Shown piece by piece: positions 32,457 to 40,273 of a DNA stretch of 45,889 nucleotides. The stretch spans positions 1 through 45,889 of the forward strand of contig JBBKWG010000117.1 in the NCBI GenBank assembly GCA_037968835.1. Direction: 5' to 3'. A model generated the notes under the pieces. It did not search any database. It was given only the letters and a program-made list of their open reading frames with translations, and was not told where the DNA came from. The position numbers were made by a program, and so were the translations under genes. The stretch's first letter is position 1, and each line of letters opens with the position of its first letter. The stretch is from JBBKWG01 sp037968835 (GTDB lineage: Bacteria; Pseudomonadota; Alphaproteobacteria; Rhodobacterales; Rhodobacteraceae).

Positions 32457-34151
32457 TCAGACGCCCGTGACCTTCACGCTTGTATTTTGTTCGACCGACA
32501 CCGTGCCGTGTCGGCTGATATAGCTTTCCACTACATCCCAGATCGCCGGACCTTCGGCGTCTTCGTTGACGCTGGCCCATCCCGAAACGACGTAGGTTTT
32601 CGTCGGGTCGACCTTCTCGCCGGTTTTCAGGACTGTCATATCAGTAATCCGACTGCCCTGCGGCTGCCCAATATCAATCCGATACCCCATGCCCCCTACC
32701 CGCACCATGTCTCCACCTTGCTGGTAGTACGGGTCCGGGTTGAACAGGTTGTCCGCCACATCCTCCAGAACAATGTGCAGGAAATCGCCCGTCATTTCTG
32801 TGCGGTAAGCAGCGGGATAGGTCATTGCGGTTGCGTTGAAAATATCCTCGCGGGTGATGTCTTGTCCGGGCAGAAGTGACGCCCCCCACCGAAAACCAGG
32901 CGACAACGCAATGTCCGCTTCACGCACTTCCAACAGTGCGTTGCAGATAAGATCGTCCCAGGTCCCGTTGAAATTTCCGCGTCGGTAGAGAAGGCTGTCG
33001 GTCTTGCCGATCACTTCCGTCAATGCGTCCATATGAGGCGCTCGCTCGGCAGATACGAGTTCGGCCATTTCTGAGTCAGGCGTGATCACATCAGAGAAGA
33101 TCGGAATGAGCTTGTGACGGACATCCTTCACTTCTCCACCCTGAACATCCAGATCAATGCGGCTCAGAAACTTGCCGTGGCTGCCGGTTGCGATCAGATG
33201 GGTCTTGCCGATCAGCACAGGTTCGGGCAGCGCGTCATGGGTGTGGCCGGTGAGGATAATGTCGATTCCGTCGATGTCGCCTGCCAGCTTCCGGTCGACG
33301 TCAAAGCCATTGTGACTGAGCAGAACCACGCATTCGGCTCCGGCATCGCGCGCCTCTTGTACGACTTCCGCCATCCGTTCCTGGCGAACACCGAACGACA
33401 GGCCCGGAAACATCCAGCCCGGATTGGCAATTGGCATGTATGGAAACGCTTGTCCGATGACGGCGATCTGCACGCCGCCACGTTCGAACATCTTGTAAGG
33501 CTCGTAAGCGGGCTCATCCCATTCAGCATCGAAGATATTCGCGCCAAGAAACGGGAAGTTGAGTTCGTTTTCGACTATTTCGGTTACCCGGTCGATTCCC
33601 AGTGTGAACTCCCAATGCGACGTCATCGCTTCGACGCCCAGCGCATTCATCGCGCGGACCATATCACCGCCATTCGTCTGCAACGCGGTGTAGCTGCCTT
33701 GCCAAGTGTCGCCGCCATCCAGCAGCAAGGCCTCGGGGCGCTCGGCCCGAATCGACTTAACTGCGGTGGCTATTCTATCCATGCCGCCCATCCGGCCATA
33801 GGTTTTTGCGAGAGACACGAAGTCGTCGTGGGTCAGTGCATAGTCAAGCGGACTGCCATCGGAGATGCCGTAAAGTTTCCGATAGTCGGCACCGGTGATG
33901 TGAGGAACGGCCCCTTTGGCTGAGCCGACCCCAAGATTGATTTCCGGCTCGCGGAAGTAGATCGGCATCAACTGCGCATGGATGTCTGTGATGTGGATAA
34001 GGGTGACATTTCCAAGCGAGTCAAACTCGAAAAGCTGATCCTGAGTAAGGGACTGCTGTGCGGAAAGTCGCGCCCAGTTACCGAATCCCGAAGCACCGTA
34101 GAGCGCCGCTGTGGCCATTGCCGCCTGTAAGTAATCGCGACGCGATATCAT
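32457..34151 (-). CDS. soxB: Thiosulfohydrolase SoxB
   Basis: A di-manganese enzyme of 564 residues that releases sulfate from SoxY-bound thiosulfonate in the periplasm. A Tat signal (MISRRDYLQAAMATAALYG) is present. Metal and family motifs are LIHITDIHAQLMP (Asp56, His58), LLLDGGDTWQGSYTA (Asp145, Asp148), TSHWEFTLG (178-186, the SoxB signature), VVLLSHNGFDVD and ILTGHTHDALP. The ATG at 34151 has GAGAGG eight bases upstream. The 91-base gap to soxA holds an intrinsic terminator and a SoxR-like operator, so soxB probably starts its own transcript with soxC and soxD. Confidence 0.97.
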   Translation of the reverse strand: MISRRDYLQAAMATAALYGASGFGNWARLSAQQSLTQDQLFEFDSLGNVTLIHITDIHAQLMPIYFREPEINLGVGSAKGAVPHITGADYRKLYGISDGSPLDYALTHDDFVSLAKTYGRMGGMDRIATAVKSIRAERPEALLLDGGDTWQGSYTALQTNGGDMVRAMNALGVEAMTSHWEFTLGIDRVTEIVENELNFPFLGANIFDAEWDEPAYEPYKMFERGGVQIAVIGQAFPYMPIANPGWMFPGLSFGVRQERMAEVVQEARDAGAECVVLLSHNGFDVDRKLAGDIDGIDIILTGHTHDALPEPVLIGKTHLIATGSHGKFLSRIDLDVQGGEVKDVRHKLIPIFSDVITPDSEMAELVSAERAPHMDALTEVIGKTDSLLYRRGNFNGTWDDLICNALLEVREADIALSPGFRWGASLLPGQDITREDIFNATAMTYPAAYRTEMTGDFLHIVLEDVADNLFNPDPYYQQGGDMVRVGGMGYRIDIGQPQGSRITDMTVLKTGEKVDPTKTYVVSGWASVNEDAEGPAIWDVVESYISRHGTVSVEQNTSVKVTGV

Positions 34152-34176
34152 GGGGCGTTCCTCTCAGAAAATACAA

Positions 34177-34192
34177 ATGCGCATTATTGAAT
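34177..34192. promoter_or_regulatory. SoxR-like operator upstream of soxB
   Basis: ATGCGCATTATTGAAT differs at only two of 16 positions from the perfect repeat before soxX (ATTCGCATTTTTGAAT at 36448-36463). Similarity extends outward: 18 of 22 bases agree. It lies between the terminator after soxA and the soxB start, on the same strand orientation as the soxX site. Confidence 0.6.
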
Positions 34193-34203
34193 GTCTTGAC
34201 GCC

Positions 34204-34234
34204 AAAAAAACCCGCGGCAGTGTCCCGACGCGGG
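34204..34234 (-). terminator. Intrinsic terminator after soxA
   Basis: Read on the minus strand, CCCGCG and CGCGGG pair around a 12-base loop and are followed at once by seven Ts. It begins 8 bases after the soxA stop. This is the strongest intrinsic terminator seen in the window and lies inside the sox gene cluster. Confidence 0.85.
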
Positions 34235-34242
34235 CCTTTAGA

Positions 34243-35097
34243 TCAGTTGCGGACGGACGGTCCCTCGACGGACAAACCGTTTCCGCGCGACGCAACGTAA
34301 AGCTCGAGCGCCACAAACTCTGGGCTCGCGACCGAAAACGTCTCGGCCATTGTGTCGCGAATGCACCCACGGAACCGGTCGTGCACCGTGTTCAGCTTAG
34401 TGTTCTTCAGACGATATGTCGGAAACCCGTTGATCTGACCTTGGCTCAGGTGATCGGCGCGGATCATATTGCCGTAGTTATCTTCGTGACAATTCGCGCA
34501 GCTCAATTCCAGCAGCCCGTAACGTGTGTAGTAGATCTCTTTGCCCTGCTCCCAAACTGATTGGGCCGGGCCGTCGATCGTCACGTCAACCGGAACACCG
34601 CGCGAAACACTCGCCAACAAAGCAACCACGTTGGTCATTTCGTCGCCAGTATATTTCCATGCTTCGGCACCCATCCGGTTCTCGCGACAGTCGTTGATCT
34701 GCATTTCAATCGTGCGGACCTCGCCAGCCTCTTCGTTCCATTTCGGATAGACAGCCTTGACGCCGCGCATGGCCTCGGGATCCTCGTGGCAGGATGCGCA
34801 GCTTTCACCGGCCGAACCTTCCACCGTGCTCCACGTGTCGATACCTTCCTCGACACCGAGCATTGCCGGGTTGTCGAAATCATCGAGTTGGAACGCTTGT
34901 GTCTCGTCCGAACGATAGCGCCATCCGGAATAGATCGTTTTCACGTTTTCCATGTGCGTCGGTGCCGCCGCCTCAGTGGCGATCGCGATTTCGTCGTTGA
35001 TCGTTAGTTGATCGTCATCCGCGTCGGCAATCGCCACGCCAGCCATTCCTACACTGAACGCCAGCGCGGAAAGGAGACTTCTATTATTCACTCTCAT
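34243..35097 (-). CDS. soxA: Dihaem cytochrome SoxA, L-cysteine S-thiosulfotransferase subunit
   Basis: The larger subunit of SoxAX, which couples thiosulfate to the SoxY carrier cysteine. It has 284 residues with a signal peptide (RSLLSALAFSVGMAGVAIA, cleaved near residue 24). Two haem c motifs, CASCH (100-104) and CANCH (200-204), define the dihaem form. Cysteine 245 in RFRGCIRDTM is the expected persulfide-modified ligand of the active-site haem, and Cys137 (INDCREN) is the probable other thiolate ligand. GGGAGG lies 6 bases before the ATG. It follows soxZ by 26 bases and is followed by an intrinsic terminator. Confidence 0.96.
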   Translation of the reverse strand: MRVNNRSLLSALAFSVGMAGVAIADADDDQLTINDEIAIATEAAAPTHMENVKTIYSGWRYRSDETQAFQLDDFDNPAMLGVEEGIDTWSTVEGSAGESCASCHEDPEAMRGVKAVYPKWNEEAGEVRTIEMQINDCRENRMGAEAWKYTGDEMTNVVALLASVSRGVPVDVTIDGPAQSVWEQGKEIYYTRYGLLELSCANCHEDNYGNMIRADHLSQGQINGFPTYRLKNTKLNTVHDRFRGCIRDTMAETFSVASPEFVALELYVASRGNGLSVEGPSVRN

Positions 35098-35123
35098 TCT
35101 GTTCCTCCCTTGACCAGCAGACC

Positions 35124-35453
35124 TCAGCCGACTTCGATTGCTTTTGTGTCGGTATAGACGTCGCCGTCGTCATCGTACCAAGTGAATGTGAATTCACCGG
35201 ATTCCGGTACTGTTGCCTCGAACTCGAAGTACGGGTTCGTCGAAATCGCGGCCTCCAAAGCCACGTCGATGACGTTCTGACCGTTAAAATCGACAACGAA
35301 CCGATTGATAATCGAACGGGGGATTACGTTTCCGTCGCTGTCCTTGCGTTGACCAGATTCCATGTTGTGGCTGATCAGCGTCTTGATGATGATCGCTTCG
35401 CCCGCCGATGCGGACTTCGGGACCTTAACGCGGGGTTTAACACCTGATGCCAT
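35124..35453 (-). CDS. soxZ: Sulfur carrier partner protein SoxZ
   Basis: A 109-residue protein without a signal peptide; it pairs with SoxY and is exported with it by the Tat route. The immunoglobulin-like SoxZ domain spans the protein (KPRVKVPKSASAGEAIIIKT, SHNMESGQRKDSDG, then FEATVPESGEFTFTWYDDDG). The length is normal for the family. It lies 18 bases after soxY and is translated from the same mRNA. Confidence 0.96.
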   Translation of the reverse strand: MASGVKPRVKVPKSASAGEAIIIKTLISHNMESGQRKDSDGNVIPRSIINRFVVDFNGQNVIDVALEAAISTNPYFEFEATVPESGEFTFTWYDDDGDVYTDTKAIEVG

Positions 35454-35471
35454 ATCCGAATTCTCCCTATG

Positions 35472-35888
35472 TCAGCCGCCGCAGCCGCCGATTGTAACCT
35501 TGACCGCTTGCGATGCGCGCACGAATGAACCGTCGGCCATCTGGGCGATCGCGATCACGTCCTGCGTCTTTGCCAAGCGAATGCGCGTTGCGGCAGATTG
35601 CGATGCCGCAAGTGGTCCGAAATTGAACTGGACGACCTCCGGCAGCGGATTGCTGGCGGCAAAAACTGCAATCGCGACCGCGCCTGGTGCGTCAACTTCA
35701 ATTGGAACCGTGTTCCCGTTCTCGGCAATCTCCGGCGCGGTCAGCGTTAGCCCGCCCTCGCCTACTTCTGCGCCGCCGGTGAAGGCTGCGATCGCCTCTT
35801 CGGTAGATGCCATTACGCGCATTGGAAAAGCAGCCATTGCAAGCGCGGCGGCTCCAAGTCCCAACGTGCTACGTCGTGTCAGTATCAT
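35472..35888 (-). CDS. soxY: Sulfur carrier protein SoxY
   Basis: A 138-residue carrier on which thiosulfate sulfur is held during oxidation. The Tat signal LTRRSTLGLGAAALAMAAFP runs over residues 3-22. The C-terminal swinging arm VTIGGCGG ends the protein, with Cys136 as the attachment site in the invariant GGCGG motif. The body is the usual Ig-like fold (APEIAENGNTVPIEVDAPG). It follows soxX by 15 bases. Confidence 0.97.
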   Translation of the reverse strand: MILTRRSTLGLGAAALAMAAFPMRVMASTEEAIAAFTGGAEVGEGGLTLTAPEIAENGNTVPIEVDAPGAVAIAVFAASNPLPEVVQFNFGPLAASQSAATRIRLAKTQDVIAIAQMADGSFVRASQAVKVTIGGCGG

Positions 35889-35903
35889 CAGATATCCTCC
35901 TGC

Positions 35904-36380
35904 TCAGCTATCTTTGAGCGTCATCAAAAAGGCTACGACGTCTTCGATGTCTTGTGCTGTAAGAAGCGGATCGATTTCGCCTTCTGCCGCCTTTCCGGTG
36001 AATTCGTTTCCGGGACGAATAAAGCCTTCCGTTTTGTAGAACGACGGCATCATCGTGCCTTCAAACATCATCTTCGCATTGGAGACGATGCCGCGAAGTT
36101 CTGCTTCGCTCCAACGGTCTGCTACTCCATCGAGAAGAGGGCCGACTTCGCCGTGGAAGGGCCATTCCTTGAGAGCTGTGACTTCGTGACAGGCAATGCA
36201 ATTGCCGGCCCCCTTGTTCATAATCAGCTTGCCCGAGTCGGGATCGCCCGGCGCACCCGTCAGCGATTGCTCTACTGCGCCATCGACGAACGATATTGCC
36301 GTTGGCGTCACGATGCCTTCGGCGAAAGCGTTCGATGCGACCACTGCCACCATCGACGCCCATGCTAGTGTCTTAACCAT
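35904..36380 (-). CDS. soxX: Monohaem cytochrome SoxX of SoxAX
   Basis: The small subunit of SoxAX. It has 158 residues, a signal peptide ending at AFA (residue 20) and one haem c motif, CIACH (61-65). Methionines in the segment MMFEGTMMPSFYKTEGFIRP supply the distal ligand. The domain ends with LTAQDIEDVVAFLMTL. GGAGGGAGG precedes the ATG at 36380. It is separated from soxW by 105 bases that carry a perfect operator-like repeat, so it is the first gene of the soxXYZA transcript. Confidence 0.96.
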   Translation of the reverse strand: MVKTLAWASMVAVVASNAFAEGIVTPTAISFVDGAVEQSLTGAPGDPDSGKLIMNKGAGNCIACHEVTALKEWPFHGEVGPLLDGVADRWSEAELRGIVSNAKMMFEGTMMPSFYKTEGFIRPGNEFTGKAAEGEIDPLLTAQDIEDVVAFLMTLKDS

Positions 36381-36445
36381 GCTTCCTCCCTCCGCATGTG
36401 TTCTTAGGTGTACCGTAGTCCACCAAACTGTCTCAACGCAACTTC

Positions 36446-36465
36446 AAATTCGCATTTTTGAATTT
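36446..36465. promoter_or_regulatory. SoxR-like operator in the soxW-soxX intergenic region
   Basis: AAATTC and GAATTT form a perfect inverted repeat around the 8-base spacer GCATTTTT. This matches ATTC-N8-GAAT, the consensus I recall for SqrR-type ArsR repressors. The soxW-soxX interval is one of the two regions where SoxR of other thiosulfate oxidisers has been reported to bind. It lies 66 bases upstream of the soxX start. Confidence 0.7.
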
Positions 36466-36485
36466 TATTCGTCGTCGAGAGTAGA

Positions 36486-37073
36486 TCAATCGGTACTTCC
36501 ATTGTCGCGCTCTTGAATGCGGCGGGCATGATAACGCTGAAAATCCTCTCCCTTTTCCAAGAGATAGCGCTTTTCGTTTACCCAGGTCAGCATATCAATT
36601 GTTGTTCCTGCACCGAAGGCGCCGGGCATTACCGCAATCGCTTGCTGGGGCGCAGTCGCATCGTCAGACACCTCTTCCGGTAGGAACATCATGGTCGGCG
36701 TGAAGAGAATCCCCCACTTACGAGCGGCTTGCTTCTCAGTAAGAACCTCGCCGTCAAAGTCCGTCACTTCGGTGTCGCCATGCAAGTTCAACTGAACGAC
36801 ATAGTAGTTTTCCATGAGGTACGAGTGAATCTTCTCAAGAGGGAAGATCTCTTCATGCATCTCGGTGCAATAGATGCAGCCGCGCTGCTCGAAGATTAGC
36901 ATCAGGCGCTTACCTTCGTCGTTCGCCTCGGCCAAATCCTCGCTCAGATCCTTGAACGTGTCGCGCATCCACTCGGTCTTGTGCAGGCCATCATCCGCCA
37001 GCTCCGCCGCGCCAGAAATCGTCGCGAACATAATGCTCAGAACTGTCATTCCAGAAAGTATGCGATTCATCAT
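36486..37073 (-). CDS. soxW: Periplasmic thioredoxin SoxW
   Basis: A thioredoxin-like protein of 195 residues with an N-terminal signal peptide (about 1-22) and the active-site motif CIYC (residues 66-69) in EQRGCIYCTEMHEEI. The cis-proline segment is WGILFTPTMMFLPEE. It receives electrons from SoxV and keeps Sox proteins reduced. Two adjacent ATGs (37073, 37070) are possible starts after GGAGAGG. It begins 18 bases after soxV. Confidence 0.93.
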   Translation of the reverse strand: MMNRILSGMTVLSIMFATISGAAELADDGLHKTEWMRDTFKDLSEDLAEANDEGKRLMLIFEQRGCIYCTEMHEEIFPLEKIHSYLMENYYVVQLNLHGDTEVTDFDGEVLTEKQAARKWGILFTPTMMFLPEEVSDDATAPQQAIAVMPGAFGAGTTIDMLTWVNEKRYLLEKGEDFQRYHARRIQERDNGSTD

Positions 37074-37091
37074 TTGCCTCTCCAGTTTAGG

Positions 37092-37823
37092 TTATCCAAT
37101 TCGCGGCCAGTATATCACCATCCAGTTCGCAATCTCGTTGACGGTCTCGGTTGCGATCAGGATGCCGAATATCACCAGCATTGCCCCCATGACCTTTTCT
37201 ATGGTTCCGAGATGTCGCCGAAATTTGTGCATCCATCTCATGAACGGGCCAACGAAAGCCGCAGCAAGGACGAATGGCAGGGTCATGCCCACGCCATACA
37301 CAAACAACAGCAACGCGCCTCGTGCAGCAGACTCCGCACCCGCGGCGGTGAACAAAATGGCCGCTAGAACCGGTCCAACGCAGGGAGTCCAGCCGAACGC
37401 AAACGCCAATCCGATGACAAACGCGCCTATGTAGCTCATCTTTGACGTCGATCCGACGTCGGCGCGCAACTGACGATATAGTATCCCGATCCTTAGTACG
37501 CCCAGAAAGTGAAGGCCCATAACTATTATGATACCGGCGGCGATCCAACGCAGGACATCAAACCATTCGCGAAAGAGCTGCCCAAATACACTGGCAGTAG
37601 CCCCAAACGCCATAAAGACACCAATGACGCCTGCGGCAAAGCATATCGCAGAAAAAATCGCCCGGCGACGCACCGAGGAATCCACGGACCCGCCCTCAGT
37701 CATGCGATCCATGCTAATGCCGCCGAGATAGCTTAGATAAAAAGGGACCATGGGGAGAACGCATGGCGTGAGAAATGAAAGAAGTCCGGCGATTCCAGCC
37801 CAAATCAGCGAGACTTCCAGCAT
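37092..37823 (-). CDS. soxV: CcdA-like membrane thiol transporter SoxV
   Basis: A 243-residue inner-membrane protein of the CcdA/DsbD family that passes reducing power from cytoplasmic thioredoxin to SoxW. It has six predicted helices. The redox cysteines are in LLSFLTPCVLPMVPFYLSYL (helix 1) and FGWTPCVGPVLAAILF (helix 4). The ATG at 37823 has AAGGTG five bases upstream and is preferred to a TTG six codons earlier. It is the first gene of the minus-strand sox run, divergent from soxS. Confidence 0.94.
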   Translation of the reverse strand: MLEVSLIWAGIAGLLSFLTPCVLPMVPFYLSYLGGISMDRMTEGGSVDSSVRRRAIFSAICFAAGVIGVFMAFGATASVFGQLFREWFDVLRWIAAGIIIVMGLHFLGVLRIGILYRQLRADVGSTSKMSYIGAFVIGLAFAFGWTPCVGPVLAAILFTAAGAESAARGALLLFVYGVGMTLPFVLAAAFVGPFMRWMHKFRRHLGTIEKVMGAMLVIFGILIATETVNEIANWMVIYWPRIG

Positions 37824-37839
37824 CCGTGTCACCTTGATC

Positions 37840-37873
37840 AATTCACATATTCAGATTACGTTGTATTTCAGAT
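37840..37873. promoter_or_regulatory. Repeated ATTCA elements between soxV and soxS, possible SoxR site
   Basis: ATTCACAT (37841-37848) is followed directly by ATTCAGAT (37849-37856), and TTCAGAT returns at 37867-37873. The first copy with its flank (AATTC-N8-AGAT) agrees with the soxX operator at 12 of 17 positions. This lies in the interval where SoxR is known to act in related clusters, but no perfect palindrome is seen. Confidence 0.4.
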
Positions 37874-37895
37874 CGACGTCAACCGAGGCAAATGC

Positions 37896-38264
37896 ATGCG
37901 CCTTTTAACCGCACTCCTGATTGGATTGCTCGGGGTTACTCCTGCGGCTTCGCCCGCGGCAGAGTTGGTCATGGTTGAAGAGGCAGGTTGCGTCTGGTGT
38001 GCCCGATGGAACGCGGACGTCGCTCCGATCTATCCCAAAACGCCCGAAGGTCGCTTCGCGCCCCTTCGCCGAATCGACAAGAACGCCACTGTTCCTGCCG
38101 ATTTGACGCTGAACACGCGTGCCATTTTCACGCCGACATTCATTCTCATCGAAGCGGGTAACGAAGTTGGACGGATCGAAGGCTACCCAGGCGAGGATTT
38201 TTTCTGGGGTTTGCTCGAACAAGTGCTTCTCTCAAAAACCAATTACGAAAGGCCGTCATCATGA
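37896..38264 (+). CDS. soxS: Periplasmic thioredoxin-like protein SoxS
   Basis: A 122-residue protein with a signal peptide (MRLLTALLIGLLGVTPAASP) and the thioredoxin motif CVWC (residues 32-35) in EEAGCVWCARWNADV. The cis-proline region is TRAIFTPTFILIEAGNEVGR. In Paracoccus, SoxS reactivates SoxY by acting on its carrier cysteine. It is divergent from soxV across 72 bases. Its stop overlaps the next start by four bases (ATGA), so the four plus-strand genes form one operon. Confidence 0.93.
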   Translation: MRLLTALLIGLLGVTPAASPAAELVMVEEAGCVWCARWNADVAPIYPKTPEGRFAPLRRIDKNATVPADLTLNTRAIFTPTFILIEAGNEVGRIEGYPGEDFFWGLLEQVLLSKTNYERPSS

Positions 38265-38770
38265 TTTCAATTTCCCGATTTCTAGCCGTCGCAGTAGCGG
38301 CAACAGCCCCACTTGCGTCTCTTGCACAGGATGACGGTGCATTTGTCGAATTCTCAGTTCTGAAGCTGGAAGTGGCGCTGGAACTCGCCGAAGCTGCGCT
38401 TGAAAGCTGTCGCACTGCTGGATTTCAGGTTGGCGTGATGGTCGTCGACCGCTTCGGCCTTCCGCAAGTGTTCCTGCGCGATCGTTACGCGGGTCCCCAC
38501 GTATTTGAAACCGCCGAGCGCAAGGCGTGGACCGCGGTTAGTTTTCGCGCGGGCACGCTTGAGCTTGATCAGATCATGCAGCCCGGACACGAATCCTACG
38601 GAGTCAGATTCATTGGAAAGGCGCTGCCGCTTGGCGGCGGTTTGCCCGTCTTTCAGGGTGACGGCAGTCTCGTAGCGGGAATTGGAGTATCCGGCGCGCC
38701 GAGCCCTTCGGCCGATGAAACGTGCGCTCAGGACGGCATCGACGCGGTTGCCGATCAAATTGCATTCTAA
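38261..38770 (+). CDS. GlcG/HbpS-like exported haem-binding family protein
   Basis: A 169-residue protein with a signal peptide (MISISRFLAVAVAATAPLAS, cleaved near LA-QD) and one GlcG/HbpS (DUF336) domain: LELAEAALESCRTAGFQVGV, VVDRFGLPQVFLRDR and PLGGGLPVFQGDGSLVAGIG are characteristic. Some family members bind haem or corrinoid; the role is otherwise unclear. It sits inside the soxS-soxR-soxT operon, overlapping soxS by four bases, which points to a periplasmic function in sulfur oxidation, perhaps haem or redox-related. I do not know it from the standard sox gene set. Confidence 0.85.
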   Translation: MISISRFLAVAVAATAPLASLAQDDGAFVEFSVLKLEVALELAEAALESCRTAGFQVGVMVVDRFGLPQVFLRDRYAGPHVFETAERKAWTAVSFRAGTLELDQIMQPGHESYGVRFIGKALPLGGGLPVFQGDGSLVAGIGVSGAPSPSADETCAQDGIDAVADQIAF

Positions 38771-38782
38771 AGGGTGACCAAC

Positions 38783-39148
38783 ATGGCACTTCCGGTGATC
38801 ACCGAAGACATGAATGACGAGGAAATCGAACGCATGATGCAAAGCGCCTGCGAGGCCGCGCAGTTCCTGAAGGCCATTAGCCATGAAGGCCGTCTGATGA
38901 TCCTTTGTCACCTGGCAACCGGTGAGAAGTCGGTTACCGAACTCGAGCAGTTGCTTTCGGCCCGTCAAGCGGCAGTATCACAGCAATTGTCACGGCTTAG
39001 ACTAGAAGGCCTTGTTCGACCCAGGCGCGACGGCAAGACGATCTACTACAGTCTGGCCGATCGCAGGGCTGCCAGGGTGCTTGATGTCGTGTATGATCTC
39101 TTCTGCGCCGGTCAAAAGATTCCTGGTTTGGAAGAAAGATCGGTTTGA
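38783..39148 (+). CDS. soxR: ArsR-family sox repressor SoxR
   Basis: A winged-helix regulator of 121 residues from the ATG at 38783, with AGGG eight bases upstream. The HTH is EQLLSARQAAVSQQLSRLRL and the wing RRDGKTIYYSLADR. Cysteines 42 (LMILCHLATGE) and 108 (YDLFCAGQ) match the sulfane-sulfur sensing pair of SqrR, and there is an additional Cys23. SoxR represses sox genes until a reactive sulfur species modifies it. Candidate sites before soxX and soxB fit its predicted binding pattern. It is not the MerR-type SoxR of enterobacteria. Confidence 0.92.
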   Translation: MALPVITEDMNDEEIERMMQSACEAAQFLKAISHEGRLMILCHLATGEKSVTELEQLLSARQAAVSQQLSRLRLEGLVRPRRDGKTIYYSLADRRAARVLDVVYDLFCAGQKIPGLEERSV

Positions 39149-39164
39149 ACTGAGGGGAGCGCCG

Positions 39165-40217
39165 ATGATCGAAGGCATCAGCGAAGCCACGTTGACAGCC
39201 CTGATCGGGATGTTCGGTGGGGTCGTGCTCGGTCTGGCGGCCAGACTTTCAGGGTTCTGCGCGCTCGGAGCCATCGAAGACGCGCTTTACGCCGGATCGC
39301 GCAAACGCATGGCAATGTGGGGTGTTGCAATCGGGGTGGCTGTTCTCGGAGCGTTCGGGCTGCAGTTTGCCGGACAACTGGATTTTGAATCCGCGATTTA
39401 TCATTCCCAGCCGTTCAGCCCGACTTTGACGATATTCGGTGGTTTGCTGTTCGGTTATGGCATGTCGCTGGCAGGCAACTGTGGTTTCGGCGCGCTGGCA
39501 CGCCTGGGCGGCGGCGATCTTCGGTCTTTTGTCATCGTTCTTGTTATCGGCGTATCCGCATACATCACGCTCTCTGGACCACTCGCGGCGGCCCGCGTGT
39601 TCGCAACCGATCAGACCGCTGTCGCACTGCCCGCCGGTGGGTACGCCGGACTTCTGGAAATGGCCGGAATTCCATTTGTTGTCACGGGATTCACAATTGG
39701 CGGCCTTCTGCTTCTTGCGGCATCCTTTAATAGTGACCTGATAAAAGACAAAAAGGCTCTTATGTGGAGCTTAGCCGTCGGTCTCACCATCGTCGCCGGG
39801 TGGGCAGGCACGCAATGGATATCCGAGACGGGCTTTTCGGACTTGCCGGTCAGGTCGCACACATATGCGGCCCCGATTGGCGAAAGTCTCATATACGTAA
39901 TGACAGCAAGCGGCGGAGGTCTGGGTTTTGGAGTTGGGTCGGTCGCTGGCGTCATCATCGGCGCAACGATGGGTTCGCTTATCAAAGGTCAATTCAGATG
40001 GGAAGCCTGCGAAGACCCACGCGAACTGCGGCGACAAATTTTTGGCGCTGCTGCGATGGGAGTCGGCGCGGTTCTCGCGTTTGGCTGCACGATCGGCCAA
40101 GGCATTTCCGCATTTTCGGTTCTCGCCTACAGCGCCCCGTTTGCCGTTATCTCGATAATCGTCGGCGCGTCACTTGGCTTGAAATTTCTCATCGCCGGTC
40201 ACCACTCGCTGGGGTGA
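39165..40217 (+). CDS. soxT: SoxT, YeeE/YedE-family sulfur transporter
   Basis: A 350-residue membrane protein with around nine hydrophobic segments, in the same family as the protein at 28439-29503. Conserved cysteine motifs are ARLSGFCALGAIED (Cys32), MSLAGNCGFGALARLGGGD (Cys106) and VLAFGCTIGQGISAFS near residue 307. The ATG at 39165 follows GGGGAG by six bases. It ends the soxS-glcG-soxR-soxT operon. SoxT is thought to bring thiosulfate or a signal sulfur species into the cell, where SoxR can sense it; this is known only partly. Confidence 0.88.
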   Translation: MIEGISEATLTALIGMFGGVVLGLAARLSGFCALGAIEDALYAGSRKRMAMWGVAIGVAVLGAFGLQFAGQLDFESAIYHSQPFSPTLTIFGGLLFGYGMSLAGNCGFGALARLGGGDLRSFVIVLVIGVSAYITLSGPLAAARVFATDQTAVALPAGGYAGLLEMAGIPFVVTGFTIGGLLLLAASFNSDLIKDKKALMWSLAVGLTIVAGWAGTQWISETGFSDLPVRSHTYAAPIGESLIYVMTASGGGLGFGVGSVAGVIIGATMGSLIKGQFRWEACEDPRELRRQIFGAAAMGVGAVLAFGCTIGQGISAFSVLAYSAPFAVISIIVGASLGLKFLIAGHHSLG

Positions 40218-40273
40218 TATCCCAAACGGCACCGCCGCTTCCAGCAGGAAAAATCCTTAAGCTAAAGAGAATT

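Noticed and set aside
38783..39148. Naming this SoxR as the redox-cycling MerR-type SoxR
   Set aside because: The sequence is an ArsR-type winged helix without the [2Fe-2S] cysteine cluster of the MerR protein; only the name is shared.
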